From contig NZ_VDMP01000016.1 of the NCBI RefSeq assembly GCF_006335005.1, positions 124,021 to 156,369 on the forward strand: DNA of 32,349 nt, written 5' to 3'. This DNA comes from Nocardioides albidus. GTDB lineage: Bacteria > Actinomycetota > Actinomycetes > Propionibacteriales > Nocardioidaceae. Positions 26,283 through 32,349 of this stretch are shown here, in pieces. The position numbers and the translations under genes are program-made. The notes beneath the pieces were generated by a model that did not search any database, was not told where the DNA came from, and worked only from the letters and a program-made list of their open reading frames with translations. The first letter of the stretch is position 1. Each line of letters starts with the position of its first letter.

Positions 26283-26490
26283 CGAAGTGCCAGGTTCGGC
26301 CCGGCGAGGTGCCAACCCAGGACCTGCGAGGTGCCAGTTCGGGACCTGCGAGGTGCCAGTTCGGGAACCTGCGAGGTGCCGAATCCGGTCCCTGTGGATT
26401 CCGGGGACCGTCACCCGCCCGCCGGCGGACGCGCGCTGGCACCTCGGGGGTCCTTGGGTGGCACCTCGGGGGTCCCTGGGTGGCACCTCG
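26283..26490. repeat. 22-bp-period array of CGAGGTGCCA boxes, half of it inverted
   Basis: Five boxes in one direction start at 26283 (degenerate, CGAAGTGCCA), 26305, 26327, 26349 and 26372, spaced 22, 22, 22 and 23 bp. After a 56-bp centre three inverted boxes, TGGCACCTCG, start at 26437, 26459 and 26481, spaced 22 bp. Spacers within each half are also alike (for example GTTCGGGACCTG, and GGGGGTCCTTGG on the other side). The last box abuts the rpfB stop codon. The array fills almost the whole gap between rpfB and ksgA. In RNA the two halves could fold on each other. No gene is seen in it. Confidence 0.9.
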
Positions 26491-27925
<1,435 letters not shown>

Positions 27926-28762
27926 CTACCAGGAGCCGCCGAAGGCCCGCTCGGTGTTGGCGTCGATCGCCGCGCACAGCTCGGTCAGGTCGTCGCCCCG
28001 CTCGGCGGCCATGGCGCGCACCGTGAGCGGGACGAGGTACGACGCGTTGGTGCGCCCGCGGTGGGGCACCGGCGTGAGGTACGGCGCGTCGGTCTCCACG
28101 AGCACCCGGTCGAGCGGCGCGATCCGCAGCGCCTCCCGCAGCGGATCGGCGTTCTTGAACGTCACCGTGCCCGCGAAGGAGAGGTGGGCGCCACGGTCGA
28201 GGCAGGCTCGGGCGAAGGCGGCGTCGCCGGAGAAGCAGTGCATCACCCACCGCTCGGGGGCTCCCTCGCCGTCGAGCACCTCGAGGACCTCGTCGTGGGT
28301 GTCGCGGTCGTGGATGACCAGCGTCTTGTCGAGCCGCTTGGCGATGTCGACGTGCCGGCGGAAGGACTCGATCTGGACCGCCCGGCCCTCCTCGCCGGTC
28401 CGGAAGGCGTCGAGCCCGGTCTCCCCCACCGCGCGCACCTTCGGGTGCGCGCCGGCGAGGCGCTCGATCTCGTCCCACGCGGCCTCGAGCGCGGCCCGCC
28501 CGCCGTCGGCGAGGATCCGCGGCGCCTCGTTGGGGTGCAGCGCCACACCGGCGACCAGCTCGGGGTGCTCGGCCGCGGCGGCGACCGCCCACCGGGCACC
28601 GGGCAGGTCGCAGCCGATCTGCACGATGCGTCGTACGCCGACGGCGGCCGCCGCGGCGATCGCCTCTCCCGCGGGGCGGGGCTGCTCGTCGCCGCGACCG
28701 ATGTCGAGGTGGCAGTGGTTGTCGACGACCGGGTGGGGCAGCGGCTCGGGCGCGGAGATCAT
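27926..28762 (-). CDS. tatD: TatD-family metal-dependent hydrolase/DNase
   Basis: A 278-residue TIM-barrel hydrolase. Metal ligands are visible in DNHCHLD (His16, His18), AVGETGLD, VIHDRDTHDEV, MHCFSGD and ETDAPYLTPVP, all standard for TatD. E. coli TatD is a 3'-5' exonuclease active in DNA repair and RNA decay; the true substrate here is not known. The ATG at 28762 overlaps the upstream hydrolase stop by 4 bp (ATGA); the longer open frame is inside that gene. Position next to rpfB is conserved in actinobacteria. Confidence 0.94.
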   Translation of the reverse strand: MISAPEPLPHPVVDNHCHLDIGRGDEQPRPAGEAIAAAAAVGVRRIVQIGCDLPGARWAVAAAAEHPELVAGVALHPNEAPRILADGGRAALEAAWDEIERLAGAHPKVRAVGETGLDAFRTGEEGRAVQIESFRRHVDIAKRLDKTLVIHDRDTHDEVLEVLDGEGAPERWVMHCFSGDAAFARACLDRGAHLSFAGTVTFKNADPLREALRIAPLDRVLVETDAPYLTPVPHRGRTNASYLVPLTVRAMAAERGDDLTELCAAIDANTERAFGGSW

Positions 28763-29598
28763 GCCGACCGCACCCGGTCGAGGATCGCCTCGGCGAGCGC
28801 GTCGGGCGCGTGCGTGGGAATCCAGTGCGAGACGCCCTCGAGGGGGACGAACCGGAAAGGAGCGTCGACCCACCGGTCGGTGTGCTCGGGGCCCCAGCGC
28901 TCCACGGCGACGTCCTGGTCGCTCCACACCATCGTGGTCGGCACGGTGACCTTGCGGCGCAGCAGGCCCGGGCCGGCGAGCGGGAGGGCGCGGTACCAGT
29001 TCAGGGCGGTCGGCAGGATCCCGGCGTCGACGATCTCGGCGCGGAAGCGGCGCACGTCGTCCTCGCGCATGCCGAAGGACGACACCATCCGGTCGGCGAT
29101 GCGACCGCCGCTGCCGAGGAGACGCTCGGGCACGAGGGGCACCTGAAAGGCGGCCATGTACCAGGAGTGCAGCAGCTGAGGGGATCGCACCATGGCGGCC
29201 AGGAACGCCGCGGGGTGCGGCACGGAGACGGCGGTCAGGCTCGCGACCCGCTCGGGGTGGTGGGCCGCGAGCAGCCAGGCGGGGATCGCGCCCCAGTCGT
29301 GTCCGACCACGTGCACCCGCCCGCCCACCGCGTCGGCGAGGGCGAGCGCGTCACCGAGCAGCTCCTCCGCCCGGTAGTCACGCCGCCGCGACGGCCGCGC
29401 GCCGGGCGAGTAGCCGCGCTGGTCCATCGCGACCGTGCGGTAGCCGGCCTTGTGGAGCAGCGGCGCGACATGTCGCCAGCAGGTGGACCGCTCGGGGAAG
29501 CCGTGCAGCAGCAGGATCGGTTCCGCGTCGGCCGGCCCCTCGTCGTACACATCGAACGTCAGGCCGTCGCGGACGACGCTCGTGATCGGCTCACCCAT
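28759..29598 (-). CDS. Alpha/beta hydrolase, second copy in window
   Basis: A 279-residue alpha/beta hydrolase. The nucleophile Asp101 is in GHDWGA, the oxyanion block is HGFPERS (32-38), and a late His is in EGVSHWIPTHAPD, pointing to an epoxide hydrolase- or dehalogenase-like enzyme. It shares this core with the hydrolase at 21181-22089, but the two differ widely outside the motifs. The ATG at 29598 overlaps the end of rsmI by 8 bp, and its stop overlaps tatD by 4 bp, so it sits inside a tight rsmI-hydrolase-tatD operon. The substrate is unknown. Confidence 0.88.
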   Translation of the reverse strand: MGEPITSVVRDGLTFDVYDEGPADAEPILLLHGFPERSTCWRHVAPLLHKAGYRTVAMDQRGYSPGARPSRRRDYRAEELLGDALALADAVGGRVHVVGHDWGAIPAWLLAAHHPERVASLTAVSVPHPAAFLAAMVRSPQLLHSWYMAAFQVPLVPERLLGSGGRIADRMVSSFGMREDDVRRFRAEIVDAGILPTALNWYRALPLAGPGLLRRKVTVPTTMVWSDQDVAVERWGPEHTDRWVDAPFRFVPLEGVSHWIPTHAPDALAEAILDRVRSA

Positions 29599-30427
29599 CG
29601 ATGTGCACCACCTGGTAGACGTCTCTCTTCGGGAGCCCCGCCCGGCCGGCGACCGTCGCGATCGCCTCCTTGCGCCGCATCCCGGTCTCCTCGAGCTCGG
29701 CCACCGCGGCGCGCAGGCTGTCGGGGTCCGTCGCGACACCGGCGCCCGGGGTCGCGCCCGTCACCACGATGGTGACCTCGCCGCGTACGCCGTCGGCGGC
29801 CCAGTCGACGAGTGCGGCGAGGTCGTCTCGCCGCACCTCCTCGTGGGTCTTGGTCAGCTCGCGGCACACGGCGGCGGCCCGCTCGGCGCCGAAGGCGTCG
29901 CGCATCGCCTCGAGCGCCGCCTGGGTGCGGTGGGGTGCCTCGAAGAACACCATCGTGCGCTGCTCGTCCGCGAGGTCGGCGAGCCGGCGCGAGCGCTCCC
30001 CCGCCTTGCGCGGCAAGAAGCCCTCGAAGCAGAACCGGTCGACGGGCAGACCGGACACGGCGAGCGCGGTCAGGACCGCCGAGGGCCCGGGGACGGCCGT
30101 GACCCGGATGCCGGCCGCGACGGCCGCCGCCACCAGCCGGTAGCCCGGGTCGGACACGCTCGGCATCCCGGCGTCGGTGACCAGCACCACCCGCTCCCCG
30201 CTCTCCAGCGCCTCGACGAGGGCGGGCGTGCGGGCCGCCTCGTTGCCCTCGAAGTAGGACACGACGCGGCCGGACAGCTCGATGCCGAGGTCGGTGACCA
30301 GCCGGCGCAGCCGCCGGGTGTCCTCGGCCGCGACGACGCCCGCGGCGGCCAACTCCTCGGCCAGCCGGGGCGGTGCGTCGCCGACCTGGCCGATCGGCGT
30401 ACCCGCCAGCACCAGGACTCCAGTCAC
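29591..30427 (-). CDS. rsmI: 16S rRNA (cytidine1402-2'-O)-methyltransferase
   Basis: A 278-residue SAM methyltransferase of the tetrapyrrole-methylase fold that 2'-O-methylates C1402 of 16S rRNA in the decoding centre. Typical blocks are LAGTPIGQVGDAPPR (family usually LVATPIGNLxD), VVAAEDTRRLRRL, FEGNEAARTP and DAGMPSVSDPG (85-95). The C-terminus ends in GLPKRDVYQVVHID. The GTG at 30427 is preceded by AAGGATC. The frame is open further upstream, but that part is antisense to the PMT gene. It heads the rsmI-hydrolase-tatD operon, and only 40 bp separate it from the divergent PMT gene, as in mycobacteria (Rv1003/Rv1002c). Confidence 0.94.
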   Translation of the reverse strand: MTGVLVLAGTPIGQVGDAPPRLAEELAAAGVVAAEDTRRLRRLVTDLGIELSGRVVSYFEGNEAARTPALVEALESGERVVLVTDAGMPSVSDPGYRLVAAAVAAGIRVTAVPGPSAVLTALAVSGLPVDRFCFEGFLPRKAGERSRRLADLADEQRTMVFFEAPHRTQAALEAMRDAFGAERAAAVCRELTKTHEEVRRDDLAALVDWAADGVRGEVTIVVTGATPGAGVATDPDSLRAAVAELEETGMRRKEAIATVAGRAGLPKRDVYQVVHIDG

Positions 30428-30453
30428 GGCACGATCCTTGCAGACGTGGGTCG

Positions 30454-30467
30454 TAGGGTGACTCACC
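30454..30467 (+). promoter_or_regulatory. -10 element for the mannosyltransferase gene
   Basis: TAGGGT (30454-30459) ends 8 nt before the GTG at 30468, again in a leaderless position. The whole divergent gap with rsmI is 40 bp, so both promoters must overlap or reach into the neighbouring genes. Confidence 0.5.
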
Positions 30468-32246
30468 GTGACCGTCGTCGGCCTCTCCCGCACCGCGCTC
30501 GGTCGACGGGTGCCATTGGGGGTCGAGCGGGCGGCGAGCCCGATCCGGCGGCTGTCCGGCCGGGAGCGGCTCGTCGGATGGGCCGGGCCGATCGCGCTGA
30601 CCCTGCTGGCGTTCGGACTGCGGCTGGTCGGACTCGGCAATCCGCACCGCTTCGCCTTCGACGAGACGTACTACGCGAAGGACGCGTGGTCGCTGCTCAA
30701 CAACGGCTACGTCCAGACCTACCTGAGCGACGCCGACGGCAAGACGAAGACCGACATCAACGCCGACATCCTGGCCGGCCATTCGGACAAGGTGTGGACG
30801 GGCGAGCCGTCGCTGGCGGTGCATCCGGACGTCGGCAAGTGGCTGATCGCGCTCGGCGAGAAGGCCTTCGGGATGGACCCGTTCGGCTGGCGGATCGCCT
30901 CCGCCGTCGCGGGTGCGCTGATGGTGCTGGTCATGTGCCGGCTGGTACGACGGATGACCGGCTCGACGACACTGGGCTGCATCGCCGGCACGCTGCTCAT
31001 GCTCGACGGCCTGCACTTCGTGCTCTCGCGTCTGGCCCTGCTCGACATCTTCCTGGCGTTGTTCCTGCTCTGCGCCGTGGCCTGCCTGGTGGCCGACCGC
31101 GACTGGCACCGGGCGCGCCTCGCGCGGCGGGCGCGTCGTACGGACGACGGGGTCGCACTGACGGGCTGGGGTCCGCCGGTGCTGTTCCGGCCGTGGCTGC
31201 TGGCCTCCGGCGTCTGCTTCGGGCTGGCGATCGGGACCAAGTGGACCGCGCTCTACCCGCTCGCGGCGCTGGGTGTGCTGTGCTGGATCTGGAGCGCGGG
31301 CGCGCGTCGCTCGCTCGGCATCCGCTGGCCACTGGTCAAGGGCGCGATCGCGGACGGCATCCCCGCGTTCCTCTCGCTGGTCGTGGTGGCCCTGCTGGTC
31401 TACATCGCGACCTGGGGCGGCTGGCTGGCACACGCGAAGGAGTACGAGGAGCACCTCAGCTCCACGCAGTACCGCCAGTACACCGGACAGGGGCACTGCG
31501 AGAAGGAGAAGGAGAAGGAGAAGGAGAAGGAGAAGGAGAAGGACTCCGACGACGAGCACTACGTCGCCGAGCACCTCGACACCTCGAAGAAATGGCCGAC
31601 GGCGAGCGAGAAGGACGCGAGCGGCCCCGGCGAGGCCTGGCAGTCGCTGCGCTCCCTCTGGTACTACCACCAGGACGTCTTCACCTTCCACACCCACTTC
31701 CTCGACTGCTCCACGCACTTCTACGAGTCGAAGCCGTCGAGCTGGCTGCTCATCAACCGACCGGTCGGCGTCGCCGTCACCAACGACATCTCACCGGACG
31801 CTCCCGGCTGCGATGCTCCCGCGGACAGCGACTGCATCAAGCAGGTGGTCCTGCTGCCGACGCCCGTGCTGTGGTGGGGCGGCGTGCTGGCGCTTTTGTT
31901 CGCGGTGGTGATGTGGATCGGCGCGCGCGACTGGCGCTACGGGCTCGCCGTCGTCGGCGCGCTGTCGGCCTGGCTGCCGTGGATGCAGTACGACGACCGG
32001 CCGATCTTCCTGTTCTACGCGATCGCGATCCTGCCGTTCACCGTCATCGCCCTGACCCTGACGATCGGGACCTTGATCGGGCCCTCGCGCGCACCCTCGG
32101 CGCGGCGTACCGCCGGCGTCGTGGTGGGCGGCGCGTTCGTCGTGCTGACGCTGGTGAACTTCGCCTGGTTCTGGCCGATCTGGACCAACCAGATGCTGAC
32201 CCACAGCGAATGGCTCGACCGGATCTGGTTCTCCCGCTGGGTGTAG
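30468..32246 (+). CDS. Dolichyl-phosphate-mannose--protein mannosyltransferase (PMT)
   Basis: A 592-residue multi-pass membrane GT39 enzyme, like Rv1002c, which moves mannose from polyprenyl-phosphate-mannose to Ser/Thr of exported proteins. The catalytic acidic pair is in the first loop, FDETYYAKDAW (Asp65, Glu66). About ten hydrophobic segments are visible. The large extracytoplasmic loop (about residues 325-455) contains a (Glu-Lys)7 run at 345-358, encoded by seven perfect GAGAAG units, followed by DSDDEHYV. The C-terminal helices end in WFWPIW and the tail WLDRIWFSRWV. It sits divergent from rsmI, an order conserved in actinobacteria. Confidence 0.94.
   Translation: MTVVGLSRTALGRRVPLGVERAASPIRRLSGRERLVGWAGPIALTLLAFGLRLVGLGNPHRFAFDETYYAKDAWSLLNNGYVQTYLSDADGKTKTDINADILAGHSDKVWTGEPSLAVHPDVGKWLIALGEKAFGMDPFGWRIASAVAGALMVLVMCRLVRRMTGSTTLGCIAGTLLMLDGLHFVLSRLALLDIFLALFLLCAVACLVADRDWHRARLARRARRTDDGVALTGWGPPVLFRPWLLASGVCFGLAIGTKWTALYPLAALGVLCWIWSAGARRSLGIRWPLVKGAIADGIPAFLSLVVVALLVYIATWGGWLAHAKEYEEHLSSTQYRQYTGQGHCEKEKEKEKEKEKEKDSDDEHYVAEHLDTSKKWPTASEKDASGPGEAWQSLRSLWYYHQDVFTFHTHFLDCSTHFYESKPSSWLLINRPVGVAVTNDISPDAPGCDAPADSDCIKQVVLLPTPVLWWGGVLALLFAVVMWIGARDWRYGLAVVGALSAWLPWMQYDDRPIFLFYAIAILPFTVIALTLTIGTLIGPSRAPSARRTAGVVVGGAFVVLTLVNFAWFWPIWTNQMLTHSEWLDRIWFSRWV
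31500..31541 (+). repeat. Hexanucleotide microsatellite (GAGAAG)7 inside the PMT gene
   Basis: Seven uninterrupted copies of GAGAAG encode Glu-Lys pairs. Being a 6-bp unit, gain or loss of copies keeps the reading frame. It lies in an extracytoplasmic loop of the mannosyltransferase. Confidence 0.95.
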
Positions 32247-32316
32247 GCACGTCTCGCTGGTTGGTGGTGCGAGGCGCCTGGGCCCCGAGCTCGAAGCCTC
32301 CGGGCAGCCCCGGCGC

Positions 32317-32349
32317 GCCGATGTCCCCGCGAGCAGGTGGCTGGCGGGG
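32317..32349 (-). repeat. Conserved downstream element, inverted copy 2
   Basis: The reverse complement of the last 33 bases matches 541-571, with a 2-bp indel. At the first site the element directly follows a DUF222/HNH gene, so a minus-strand gene of this family may start to the right of the window and end near its edge. The bases 32247-32316 between the PMT stop and this element hold no gene; they are GC-rich with some GGCGCC-type palindromes. Confidence 0.75.

Noticed and set aside
26283..26490. CRISPR array
   Set aside because: The conserved boxes are only about 10 bp, the spacers are similar to each other, the period is 22 bp, half of the copies are inverted, and there are no cas genes.

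Overview
The window is high-GC (around 70% by eye) actinobacterial DNA. Dense gene packing, GTG starts, many 4-bp ATGA/GTGA overlaps, an RpfB resuscitation factor, a PMT-type protein mannosyltransferase, a DUF3556 protein, a DUF222/13E12-type HNH gene and a 6C RNA all fit Actinomycetota. A Nocardioides-like member of the Propionibacteriales is my best guess. No tRNA, rRNA, CRISPR array, intact insertion sequence or prophage was seen.

Layout. 1-524 is the 3' end of a DUF222/HNH endonuclease gene cut by the window edge. 648-5392 holds a PucR-type regulator divergent from a coupled pair: a DUF3556 membrane protein and a CrtI-like FAD oxidoreductase. 5376-9680 is a tRNA-modification neighbourhood (miaA, miaB) containing a small MT0933-type antitoxin-like protein, a Nudix hydrolase, an acidic small protein and peptidase E. 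9877-13712 carries a three-domain ferredoxin reductase coupled to an acyl desaturase, then an AraC-type regulator and a small membrane protein. 13803-17112 is a complete glutamate-type ABC importer (ATPase, lipoprotein, two permeases). 17131-20174 has a DUF4442 protein, a sigma factor fused to a zinc-finger, membrane and Pro/Ala tail, and a divergent unknown protein.

20175-20401 is a structured intergenic region. It contains a minus-strand 6C RNA (two hairpins with six-C loops) and a strong tam terminator. 20402-22643 has tam and an alpha/beta hydrolase, divergent from a MarR regulator with a palindromic operator between them. 22663-30427 is a long minus-strand block, rsmI > alpha/beta hydrolase > tatD > rpfB > ksgA > ispE > ABC-F (uup-like). 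This order resembles the conserved actinobacterial tatD-rpfB-ksgA-ispE cluster. Divergent from rsmI is a PMT mannosyltransferase (30468-32246).

The genes are mainly core: tRNA thiomethylation (miaA/miaB), 16S rRNA methylation (ksgA, rsmI), isoprenoid precursor synthesis (ispE), cell-wall remodelling (rpfB) and protein O-mannosylation. The least explained items are the 22-bp-period inverted repeat array between rpfB and ksgA, the 16-bp stem that encloses the 6C RNA, the membrane-tethered sigma fusion, the DUF3556/CrtI-like pair, and a conserved 31-33 bp sequence present in opposite orientation near both window ends. Many genes have a -10-like hexamer only 6-9 nt before the start codon, suggesting leaderless transcripts.
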